The translations under genes and the position numbers were made by a program. A DNA stretch of 13,316 nucleotides, taken from positions 1-13,316 of the forward strand of contig JBBRLG010000154.1 of assembly GCA_038231495.1 (NCBI GenBank). Direction: 5' to 3'. Positions 6,924 to 12,648 of this stretch are shown in pieces; the first letter of the stretch is position 1; every line of letters starts with the position of its first letter. The notes beneath the pieces are model-generated. The model was not told the DNA's origin. It did not search any database and was given only the letters and a program-made list of their open reading frames with translations. This DNA is from JBBRLG01 sp038231495 (GTDB lineage: Bacteria; Planctomycetota; Planctomycetia; Gemmatales; Gemmataceae).

Positions 6924-7586
6924 ATGAAACGCATCACACTTTGCCTTACACTGCTGGTCCTGTCCCTGGGCGTCACCCGCCAGGTACGAGCCGATGTCAT
7001 CACCTACGGGCCGACCAATTTCGACATCGGGTCCGCCCAAACGTCCGCCGCCCTGACGTTTCAGCAGTTTGATCCGACCCTCGGCACGCTGACCGGCGTT
7101 TCGTTCGCGGTCAGCGACGCGAATAGCGCGTTTATTATGTCGGTCCTCAACAACACTCAGGTTCAGCAGAACGGGACCCCCAGCGTCACCACCACCATCG
7201 GCCTCACCGCGCCGGACTTGAATTCGCAGCACAGCCTCACGCTGAACGGCAACCCCCTCTCCATCGCGCCGGGAGCCACCGGCCAGTTTAATGTGCTCTC
7301 GACCAGCGAATCCGGCCCCTTTTCCCCCTCCTCACTGACTGGCTACAAGGGCGTCGGCACGTTTGCATTCGACGTGCAACGGACCATCACGCTGGCCTTC
7401 GCCCCCGGCACCGGCGTCCTCAGTGCCCCCAACCCGGAAACCACGGGCCACGTCGCGGTTACCTACACCTACGCGCCCCTGGCGGCACCGGAGCCGGGTT
7501 CCCTGCTTTTATTCGGCACCGGCGTCGTCGGGCTGGCCGGTTACGCCTGGCGGCGCGGGCGGAGCGCCCTTGCTGTTGCGGCGTGA
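6924..7586 (+). CDS. PEP-CTERM sorted surface protein
   Basis: A 220-residue exported protein. An N-terminal signal peptide (MKRITLCLTLLVLSLGV, cleavage probably after A23 in RQVRA) is followed by a beta-rich Ser/Thr/Gly/Asn domain. That domain starts with FQQFDPTLGTLTGVSF, typical of the choice-of-anchor E type, and ends with a VAVTYTYAP strand. The C-terminus is a textbook PEP-CTERM signal: APEPGSLLLFGTG (188-200), a short hydrophobic helix, then the basic run AWRRGR. Such proteins are processed by exosortase at the cell envelope and are often linked to exopolysaccharide. The ATG at 6924 has no clear ribosome site; TCACGGA is tandemly repeated just before it. A weak promoter-like pair, TTGACC (6845-6850) with TACCCT (6868-6873), spaced 17 bp, lies upstream. 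Confidence 0.9.
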   Translation: MKRITLCLTLLVLSLGVTRQVRADVITYGPTNFDIGSAQTSAALTFQQFDPTLGTLTGVSFAVSDANSAFIMSVLNNTQVQQNGTPSVTTTIGLTAPDLNSQHSLTLNGNPLSIAPGATGQFNVLSTSESGPFSPSSLTGYKGVGTFAFDVQRTITLAFAPGTGVLSAPNPETTGHVAVTYTYAPLAAPEPGSLLLFGTGVVGLAGYAWRRGRSALAVAA

Positions 7587-7681
7587 AGGAACGCGCCTGG
7601 TGCTCGGTCCGTCCTACGCCTCATGCGACGTGGGACAAGGCAAAAGTGCAGGATCAAGGGAGTTGTTTTTCCCTTTGGAGT

Positions 7682-7725
7682 GCGGCGGCTCGACGCCGCT
7701 TTCTTTCTTTCTTTCTTTCTTTTCC
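7682..7725 (+). terminator. GC hairpin followed by a TTTC-rich tract, possible terminator of the PEP-CTERM gene
   Basis: GCGGCG (7682-7687) pairs with CGCCGC (7694-7699) around a 6-nt loop and is followed at once by a pyrimidine tract of TTTC repeats ending in TTTTCC. The position, about 95 nt past the stop, fits an intrinsic terminator, though the T tract is broken by cytosines. It may instead be part of a dispersed palindromic repeat. Confidence 0.45.
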
Positions 7726-7760
7726 GAGGTACTTGGCACCGACAAAGAAAGAAAGAAAGC
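7698..7760. repeat. Inverted pair of TTTC and GAAA microsatellite arms
   Basis: A perfect 17-bp inverted repeat pairs 7698-7714 (GC followed by TTTC units) with 7744-7760 (AAAG units ending in GC), separated by 29 bp containing GAGGTACTTGGCACC. The left tract is slightly longer, reaching 7720. Transcribed, it would form one long hairpin. It lies directly after the GC hairpin and ends 5 bp before the first copy of the 60-bp palindromic repeat. Confidence 0.7.
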
Positions 7761-7765
7761 GTGGC

Positions 7766-8026
7766 GATTTACCCCGAAGGGGTAACACAACAAAGCCGGG
7801 GGTAAGCGCAGCGCCACCCACGGAATCCGTGACCGTGCCATGTCGATTTTACCCCGAAGTCGATTTTACCCCGAAGGGGTTGCACACCAAAGCTGGGGGT
7901 AAGCTACCCCCGAAGAACCCCATTGTGCAACCCCTTCGGGGTAAATTCCAATGGGATTCTGGGACGTTCCGGGGGTGGCGCTGCGCTTACCCCCGGCTTT
8001 GGTGTGCAACCCCTTCGGGGTAAATC
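7766..8026. repeat. Cluster of palindromic 60-bp repeats, five whole or partial copies in both orientations
   Basis: The unit begins GATTTACCCCGAAGGGGTTG and continues through a GGGGGTAAGCGCAGCGCCACC part. Full copies are at 7766-7825 (plus) and 7967-8026 (minus), differing at only a few positions. Partial copies are at 7843-7859 (plus, first 17 nt only), 7862-7914 (plus, with an internal deletion) and 7921-7947 (minus). TCGATTTTACCCCGAAG is tandemly duplicated at 7843-7859 and 7860-7876. Each unit opens with its own hairpin ACCCC-GAA-GGGGT, and the inverted copies can pair over long distances. With the preceding hairpins this fills the 7587-8054 gap, where I see no gene. Confidence 0.85.
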
Positions 8027-8054
8027 CCGCCCTTGGCGAGCGTCGAAAACCACA

Positions 8055-8537
8055 TCAATAATGGGCACCGTTCTTGCGGACGTGGACCATCGGCTGGCCC
8101 TCGTTGAGGACGCGGCCGACGACGACGCGGCCAATGAGCAAGTCGTGATCGCCGGCGTTATACCGCGTGACGACTCGGCATTCGAGGCAGGCCAGTGCTT
8201 CGCGCAGCACCGGCCCGCTGCCGTGACGGTCCACGTCCAAACCCGTGAAGGCCGCGGTATCCAGGTCGAAGCCACGGCCGAAGTGGACGATCATGTCGGT
8301 CTGGCCGTCGTCGAGGATGTTAAGCACGAACGGCGCGTCGGGCGTTAGCCACTGGTTCACGTCGCGGTCGCGGCGGACGGCGACGCTGACTTGCGGCGGG
8401 TCGAACGAACACTGCTGCACCCAGCTGGCGAGCATGCCCGTCTCGGCGTCGCCGTGCTTGACCGTCAGCACGAACAGGCCGCTGGGGACGCGGCCCAGCG
8501 CGGCCATCAGCAGGGCGCGGGTTTCGATTTCGGTCAC
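8055..8537 (-). CDS. Flavin reductase-like FMN-binding protein
   Basis: 160 residues resembling the flavin reductase-like split-barrel domain, which binds FMN or FAD and reduces it with NAD(P)H, often to feed a partner oxygenase. Features seen are ALGRVPSGLFVLTVKHGDAE near the start, GMLASWVQQCSFDPPQVSVAVR (the usual TASSF...PP.V..... segment), NQWLTPDAPFVLNILDDGQ, then FGRGFD and a final VVGRVL strand with a late His. The start is GTG 8537, with GAGGGAG 6 nt upstream; the nearby ATG is out of frame and stops after two codons. It begins 33 nt after the thioredoxin-like gene and is probably cotranscribed with it, which suggests a shared redox role, though the partner reaction is unknown. Confidence 0.82.
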   Translation of the reverse strand: MTEIETRALLMAALGRVPSGLFVLTVKHGDAETGMLASWVQQCSFDPPQVSVAVRRDRDVNQWLTPDAPFVLNILDDGQTDMIVHFGRGFDLDTAAFTGLDVDRHGSGPVLREALACLECRVVTRYNAGDHDLLIGRVVVGRVLNEGQPMVHVRKNGAHY

Positions 8538-8570
8538 GGCATGCTCCCTCGTTCCAACGGGCCAGGGCCG

Positions 8571-9101
8571 TCACTTCTTCAACAACTCCTCGACCAGGTT
8601 CTCGACCACCGTGGGATTAAACTCGTTGCCGTCCAGCTTCTTGACGAAGTGGTTGTCCTTGTCAAAGACGTAGACGCACGGCGGCGAGTCGAATTTGAGC
8701 TTCTCCTGCCACACCGACGCCGGCTCTTCCAGCCACACGTTTGTCAGCGTCGCCTTCGTCCGGCCCAGGAACTTCAGGATCGCCTTGCGCTTTTCGGCCT
8801 GCTGGTCCGGCCCCTCGCGCTCGTCCAGGGAGACGGAGATCGCGACGAAGTTTTTCTTGTCAAACTTGTTGTGCATCTCGACCAGATGCGGGAACGATTT
8901 TTTGCACGGGACTCAGTATTCGCCCCAGAAATCGACGACGATCACCTTGCCCTTGTTCGCGCGGATCAGCTTGCCGAGGTCGTCGTATTTGATGTCCTGG
9001 ACTGTCACGTTGCCGTCGCCCTCCGGCGCGGCGGCCCGCGGCGCGGCCAGGCCCAAACAGGCTGCGAGAAATACGCTAAAAGCGATAGGAATAGGACGCA
9101 T
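8571..9101 (-). CDS. TlpA/thioredoxin-like protein with an in-frame TGA at the first active-site cysteine, probable selenoprotein
   Basis: A 176-residue protein if the TGA at 8915-8913 is read as selenocysteine (position 63). A signal peptide comes first (MRPIPIAFSVFLAACLGLA, ending near APRAAA), so it acts outside the cytoplasm. The thioredoxin fold follows: KGKVIVVDFWGEY, then U63-V-P-C66, then KKSFPHLVEMHNKF, VAISVSLDE and the cis-proline segment FDSPPCVYVFDKDN (Pro141). Relatives of this family have WCxxC or FCxxC, so the TGA replaces exactly the attacking cysteine. The downstream frame is intact for 113 more codons and ends at a TGA. ATG 9101 is chosen for GGAGG (9110-9114) 8 nt upstream. 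A SECIS-like hairpin follows the TGA. Alternatives are a fresh nonsense mutation or a sequencing error. The flavin reductase-like gene follows by 33 nt. Confidence 0.75.
8873..8889 (-). promoter_or_regulatory. Candidate bacterial SECIS hairpin
   Basis: In the mRNA, GCAUCU-GGUCG-AGAUGC forms a perfect 6-bp stem with a 5-nt loop whose first two bases are G. The stem begins 23 nt after the in-frame UGA and the first loop G is nucleotide 30 after it. Known bacterial SECIS elements lie inside the coding frame just after the UGA, with a guanine in the first two loop positions; the E. coli fdhF loop also has GGUC. No bulged U is seen, unlike E. coli. The sequence also encodes HLVEM, a plausible conserved peptide, so the hairpin could be coincidental. 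Confidence 0.55.
8913..8915 (-). other. In-frame TGA, probable selenocysteine codon
   Basis: The only stop in the frame 9101-8571 before the terminal codon. One base separates it from the cysteine codons TGC and TGT. It stands at W-G-E-Y-[TGA]-V-P-C, the first cysteine position of a CxxC thioredoxin site. Confidence 0.7.
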
Positions 9102-9137
9102 GGCGGTCGCCTCCGGGACACGGTTCGGTCTGTCATC

Positions 9138-9166
9138 ATGGTAGTCGAGAGGCACAAGTCAGGCAA
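9138..9166 (-). promoter_or_regulatory. Candidate promoter for the thioredoxin-like/flavin reductase operon
   Basis: On the minus strand TTGCCT (9161-9166) and TACCAT (9138-9143) are spaced by exactly 17 bp, about 40 nt before ATG 9101. Each box matches consensus at four of six bases. The MITE-like element at 9176-9304 begins only 9 bp upstream of the -35 box, so its insertion could affect expression. Confidence 0.35.
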
Positions 9167-9167
9167 A

Positions 9168-9312
9168 GGGCGGTTGTAACCATTCAGCCCCCCTTACGAA
9201 GGGGGGTAGGGGGGGTGGACGCCAGGACCGAGTACATCGATCGTTCCTAACCCCCCCTGCCCCCCCTTCGGAAGGGGGGAGAAGTTGATGCCGGTGCTGG
9301 TTACGGGCGGTT
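9168..9312. mobile_element. MITE-like palindromic element, family 1 copy A, with 8-bp target duplication
   Basis: The element proper is 9176-9304 (129 bp), bounded by GTAACCA and TGGTTAC. Perfect 8-bp direct repeats GGGCGGTT (9168-9175 and 9305-9312) flank it, as left by a transposase. Inside, two G/C-run hairpins (CCCCTTACGAAGGGG and CCCCTTCGGAAGGGG types) are roughly inverse copies of each other around a core containing ACCGAGTAC. It encodes nothing that I can support. It sits between the thioredoxin-like gene and the methyltransferase, and its right duplication touches the last base of the methyltransferase stop codon. A related copy lies at 12465-12603. Confidence 0.75.
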
Positions 9313-10280
9313 CACGTTCCGCGGCGGATGCGGTAGAGCGTACCCTTGAGCCGCCGGCCGCCCGGTTCGCCGGCGCGCATCATCTGCGTCGTGAACGGCA
9401 GCCCCTCCGCGGTCAGCGTGTCGCGCAGGACGTGCGACGGCACGCGGTCCTGGTCGGTCAGCAGGCACAGGCCGTCGGGCTGCAAAAGGTGCTTGACGAG
9501 GGCCACGATCGGCGCGACGTTGCGCATTTCGTAGATGAGGTCCGCGGCCAGGATGATCGGGAATTTGCGGTCGGCGGGCGGGTAGCGCCAGTCCATTTGC
9601 AGCGTCTCGAAGTTTGTATGGCCGTTCTTGCGGGCGTTTTCCGCGGCGAAATGGAGCGCGGTCGCGTCGTAATCGCTGAAGACGACGCGCAACCCCTTGG
9701 CAAGCGCGGCGATGCCGGGCAGTCCCAGGCCGCAGCCGATCTCCAGCGCCTCGGTGCCGGGCGTCCAGGTCTCACGTAGGATCGCCTTGGCCATCATCCG
9801 CGCCGCCGGCCAGAGGTCGGCCCAATAAGGAATGTATTCGTCGGTGACGAGCGCCGAGCGCACCGTCGGATGATCCAGCAGCCGGTCCGACTGACCTGGC
9901 CGGGTGATGGTGAAGGTGTGGTCGTCGATGATGACGTGTTCTTCGACGAGTTCGCCAATGGCGTCCCGCGGCGTTTCGGGCATCGGCGGGCGTTCGGACG
10001 ACGAGTTGGCGTTCATGCTCAGGTTCCCCGTTTGCCTTTCCTCCGTGTCCTCTGTGGGGTTAACTGTTTGGACGAGAGGTATGCACGGCGTACCGACCAA
10101 ATTACGGTGGGAGCCGTCGCAGAACGGCTTGATCTTGCTCGCCCCGCAACGACACAGCGCCACCGACTCCTTGCCCTCCGGGAGCGCGACCACTTGGCCC
10201 AGGTGGTTGACGATGCGGACCGGCCCCTGGATCACCAGCGGGCCGTTTTCCCGTAAGCGGATCACGAGCGGTTCAGGCAT
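9312..10280 (-). CDS. CDGSH iron-sulfur domain joined in frame to a SAM-dependent methyltransferase
   Basis: One 322-codon open frame covers two unlike parts. Residues 1-63 are a CDGSH-type iron-sulfur protein: C43-x-C45, then KPFCDGSH with C54 and H58, the 3Cys-1His ligands of a 2Fe-2S cluster. Residues 64-88 (TPCIPLVQTVNPTEDTEERQ and on) look like translated intergenic DNA. From M89 a class I methyltransferase follows: PYWADLWPAA (151-160), motif I LEIGCGLGLPGIAA (179-192), acidic FSDYDATAL (201-209) and ILAADLIYE (243-251), resembling the nicotinamide/lysine methyltransferase group (Methyltransf_16-like). Either this is a true fusion, or two genes whose first stop was lost, with M89 (10016) still used as a start. 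ATG 10280 lacks a clear ribosome site. It follows truB by 48 nt. Confidence 0.8.
   Translation of the reverse strand: MPEPLVIRLRENGPLVIQGPVRIVNHLGQVVALPEGKESVALCRCGASKIKPFCDGSHRNLVGTPCIPLVQTVNPTEDTEERQTGNLSMNANSSSERPPMPETPRDAIGELVEEHVIIDDHTFTITRPGQSDRLLDHPTVRSALVTDEYIPYWADLWPAARMMAKAILRETWTPGTEALEIGCGLGLPGIAALAKGLRVVFSDYDATALHFAAENARKNGHTNFETLQMDWRYPPADRKFPIILAADLIYEMRNVAPIVALVKHLLQPDGLCLLTDQDRVPSHVLRDTLTAEGLPFTTQMMRAGEPGGRRLKGTLYRIRRGT
10014..10016 (-). promoter_or_regulatory. Internal ATG that could start the methyltransferase on its own
   Basis: ATG at 10016 opens MNANSSSERPPMPETP, directly before the methyltransferase domain. GGGGA lies 8 nt upstream, a modest ribosome site. A separately translated methyltransferase from here would be 234 residues, a normal size for the family. 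Confidence 0.45.
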
Positions 10281-10328
10281 TGCGATTTACCCAACGGATA
10301 TACAGTTAAAACGGATCGTCAAAGAAGC

Positions 10329-11237
10329 TTATCCCGCCACGAGCACCTTCGTCGGGCGCAACAGCCGGCAAGCCGGGTCGTATTCCGCGACGGCCAGCAG
10401 CCGTTCGTCGGCATCGAAGACGGCCACCGGCAAGAAGACGTCTGCCGCCGTTTGCCCCGATGGAATGTCCGCCAGAGCGACGGCTTGACCCCGACAAAAC
10501 CGGCGCACCGCCTCGGGCGGCAGCGTCACGCGGGCTAATTCGCCGACGGCGCTTGCGACGGGCAACAGCCGGCCGTGGGCCACCGCCGGGTCGTCGTGCA
10601 AAGACACCGCGGCCGCCGTGGTAAACGGGCCGATGCGCGTGCGCCGCAAGGTTTCCACGTAGGCGCCGCAGCCGAGCCGGTCGCCGAGGTCGCGGGCCAG
10701 TGAGCGAATGTACGTTCCCTTGCCGCAGTGGACCTCCACGTCCAGCACGGGATAATCGTAACGCTCCACCGCGATAGCATCGACGCGCACCGGCCGCGCC
10801 GTCAGCACGACCGCTTCGCCCTTACGGGCCAGGTCGTAGGCGCGGCGGCCCATAACCTTGGCGGCAGAAAACGCGGGCGGCACCTGCGCGACGGTTCCCA
10901 CCCATTCGGCGAGGCGGGCCGCGACGGTCGCCGGCTCCGGGGGAGTGACGCCGGCGAGCGGGGTGATGGTGCCGTCGGCGTCGTCGGTGTCGCTGCGCGC
11001 GCCAAGGCGGAAGCGGCTCTGGTACGTCTTGTTCATCTGCTGGACGTATTCCGTCAAGCGCGTGGCGCTGCCGATGCACAACACGAGGACGCCGGTTGCC
11101 AGCGGATCGAGAGTTCCGGCGTGGCCGACGCGCGTGTGCCGCGGAAACCAGCGCGCCGCATGGTCCAGGGCGGCGCGCGACGTGAGGCCGCCGGGCTTGT
11201 CCAGGACCAGCAATCCGTCGCAAGCGGCTTGTGTCAT
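10329..11237 (-). CDS. truB: tRNA pseudouridine(55) synthase
   Basis: TruB converts uridine 55 in the T-loop of tRNAs to pseudouridine in the cytoplasm. The 302-residue length is normal. Visible family features are the start GLLVLDKPGGLTS (8-20), the catalytic block VGHAGTLDPLATGVLVLCIG (37-56) with Asp44 as the nucleophile, KTYQSRFRLGARSDTDDADG, the RNA-binding AKVMGRRAYDLARKGE, and the active-site segment CGKGTYIRSLARDLG. The C-terminal part (from about 225, RVTLPPEAVRRFCRGQ on) fits a TruB C-terminal or PUA-like domain. No strong ribosome site precedes ATG 11237. In many bacteria truB lies with infB and rbfA; here those are absent, and a MITE-like element separates it from the divergent lipid kinase gene. 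Confidence 0.93.
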   Translation of the reverse strand: MTQAACDGLLVLDKPGGLTSRAALDHAARWFPRHTRVGHAGTLDPLATGVLVLCIGSATRLTEYVQQMNKTYQSRFRLGARSDTDDADGTITPLAGVTPPEPATVAARLAEWVGTVAQVPPAFSAAKVMGRRAYDLARKGEAVVLTARPVRVDAIAVERYDYPVLDVEVHCGKGTYIRSLARDLGDRLGCGAYVETLRRTRIGPFTTAAAVSLHDDPAVAHGRLLPVASAVGELARVTLPPEAVRRFCRGQAVALADIPSGQTAADVFLPVAVFDADERLLAVAEYDPACRLLRPTKVLVAG

Positions 11238-11341
11238 GCGTTCACGTTTCTGAAAACTGGGGAAAGCGCTCTTCCCGGAGTCGGCCTAAACAGTTGAAGT
11301 ATACCGACCAAAGCGGCGCACTCCAACAAGAGCGGAAGGCG

Positions 11342-11478
11342 GGCCAAGGGGGTGTGGCAAAACTTTCGGAAGGTCTGCTGTAGGACGGGCTTCCAGCCCG
11401 TCCAGAGGACACGGACGGGCTGGAAGCCCGTCCTACGAAAGAAAGCCCTCCCAAAAGATTTGCCACACCCGGCCAAGG
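11342..11478. mobile_element. MITE-like palindromic element, family 2, with 8-bp target duplication
   Basis: The element is 11350-11470 (121 bp), with perfect 12-bp terminal inverted repeats GGGTGTGGCAAA / TTTGCCACACCC that extend imperfectly to about 27 bp. Perfect 8-bp direct repeats GGCCAAGG flank it (11342-11349 and 11471-11478). The centre is a perfect 24-bp inverted repeat (11380-11403 with 11413-11436, built on GGACGGGCTTCCAGCCCGTC) with a 9-nt loop, AGAGGACAC. There is no coding capacity. It lies in the 271-bp gap between divergent truB and the lipid kinase gene, and could act as a terminator or insulator there. Confidence 0.75.
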
Positions 11479-11508
11479 GTTCGCGCCGCGAGCAACGGGG
11501 GGGACGGG

Positions 11509-12447
11509 ATGAGCGGACCGGGCGTGTGTGTCATTTACAACCCGGCAGCCGGCAAAGGGCGCGGCGCGCACCGGCTGGGTAGGCTGCGGCGCGTCCTCGG
11601 CAGGCGGGCGGTGTTCTGGCCGACGGCGCGGACCGGGCACGCGGAGGAGTTGGCCCTCCGCGCCGCCCAGGAAAGCTTCCCCGTCGTGGCGGCGGCGGGC
11701 GGCGACGGCACGGCCCACGAAGTTGCCAACGGCATCCTCCGCTCGGACCGGCGCGACGTTACCTTTGCCGTGGTCCCGGTCGGTTCCGCGAACGATTACG
11801 CTTATAGTCTGGGCCTGGACGGCGAGTGGTGGCTGCGGCCCGACGACCAAATCGCACCGCGGCCGGTCGATGTCGGGCTAGTGCGTTCGGGGGAGCGCAG
11901 CCGGTATTTCATCAACGGCCTGGGCCTGGGCTTCAACGGCGGCGTGACGTTGCAATCCCGCAAGATCAAGCGGCTACAAGGGCTGGCCCTGTACGGCCTG
12001 GCCCTGTTGCGGGCCGTGTGGTTCAACTTCGACCAGCCGCTAATGACGGTACGCCTGGACGACGGCGCGGCTCGGACCGGCCCGACGCTGGCGTTGAGCC
12101 TTGCGCTTGGCAAACGCGAGGGCAATTTCGTGGTCGCGCCCGATGCCGTGCTGGACGACGGTCTGTTCGATTTCATCCACGTCGGGGCGCTGAGCCGGCT
12201 CGATGTGCTGGGGTTGGTGCCGGGTCTGGCCGTCGGACGGTTGCCGAAAAACCATCCTCAGATAAGGTTGGGCCGCTGCCGGGGCGTGCAACTGACCTCG
12301 GAAAGTCCGTTAATCGTCCATACCGACGGAGAGTTTTTCTGCTTACTCCAGGACGGCTGCCGCATGCTGACGGTCGAGTTGCTGCCGCAGCGGCTGGTAG
12401 TGTTTTCTCGTTCACCGCAATCAATTTCGGCGTCTCAATCGTCATAA
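11509..12447 (+). CDS. Diacylglycerol kinase family lipid kinase
   Basis: 312 residues of the DAGK catalytic-domain family (DgkB/YegS/BmrU type), which phosphorylates diacylglycerol or related lipids with ATP at the inner face of the membrane. Motifs are VIYNPAAGKGRG (8-19), the nucleotide-binding AAAGGDGTAHEVANG (61-75) with the family's GGDGT signature, VVPVGSANDYAYSLGL (88-103, matching P-x-G-T-x-N-D-F-A), FINGLGLGFNGGV, and a second beta-rich domain ending in VHTDGEFF, which matches the usual DGE segment. Ser replaces the common Thr in GTxNDFA. ATG 11509 is preceded by a G-rich run but no clean ribosome site. It diverges from truB across a MITE-like element and is followed by another one at 12465. 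Confidence 0.9.
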   Translation: MSGPGVCVIYNPAAGKGRGAHRLGRLRRVLGRRAVFWPTARTGHAEELALRAAQESFPVVAAAGGDGTAHEVANGILRSDRRDVTFAVVPVGSANDYAYSLGLDGEWWLRPDDQIAPRPVDVGLVRSGERSRYFINGLGLGFNGGVTLQSRKIKRLQGLALYGLALLRAVWFNFDQPLMTVRLDDGAARTGPTLALSLALGKREGNFVVAPDAVLDDGLFDFIHVGALSRLDVLGLVPGLAVGRLPKNHPQIRLGRCRGVQLTSESPLIVHTDGEFFCLLQDGCRMLTVELLPQRLVVFSRSPQSISASQSS

Positions 12448-12456
12448 TGGTACAAC

Positions 12457-12611
12457 GAAAGTGCGTAACCGTTCACTCCCCCCCTTACGAAGGGGGGGGT
12501 AGGGGGGGTGAAGAGAGCGCACTGACCGAGTACTTTAATCGTTCTTACCCCCCCTACCCCCCCTTCGCAAGGGGGGGAGCAGTTGATGCCGGTAAACGGT
12601 TACAAAAGTGC
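12457..12611. mobile_element. MITE-like palindromic element, family 1 copy B, with near-perfect 8-bp target duplication
   Basis: The element is 12465-12603 (139 bp), with 12-bp terminal inverted repeats GTAACCGTTCAC / GTAAACGGTTAC (one mismatch). Flanking 8-mers GAAAGTGC (12457-12464) and AAAAGTGC (12604-12611) match at seven of eight bases. The inside repeats the plan of copy A at 9176-9304: paired G/C-run hairpins, a core with ACCGAGTAC and ATCGTTC, and AGTTGATGCCGGT near the right end. It fills the gap between the lipid kinase gene and the secreted-protein gene and ends 45 nt before that gene's ATG. Confidence 0.75.
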
Positions 12612-12636
12612 TTCGCGCAACCGCAACGTCTCCTGG

Positions 12637-12641
12637 GGAGG
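12637..12641 (+). promoter_or_regulatory. Ribosome binding site that fixes the start at 12649
   Basis: GGAGG lies 7 nt before ATG 12649 and only 1 nt before the in-frame ATG at 12643, so 12649 is chosen. Confidence 0.65.
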
Positions 12642-12648
12642 GATGATC

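Noticed and set aside
7583..8023. A 146-codon plus-strand frame after the PEP-CTERM gene
   Set aside because: It is built from TTTC repeats and palindromic repeat units and has no protein-like composition.
7766..8026. A CRISPR-like array
   Set aside because: The repeats are in mixed orientation, partly truncated, unevenly spaced and palindromic, with no uniform spacers and no cas genes.
8571..8876. A separate 101-codon gene starting at ATG 8876
   Set aside because: It begins in the middle of a thioredoxin fold, after the active site, has no ribosome site of its own, and is in frame with the upstream signal-peptide part. It is the second half of the gene interrupted by TGA.
10297..10322. A promoter for the CDGSH-methyltransferase gene (TTGACG and TATATC on the minus strand)
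   Set aside because: The boxes are only 14 bp apart, too close for a normal sigma-70 promoter, and the gene lies 48 nt after truB so it may be cotranscribed.
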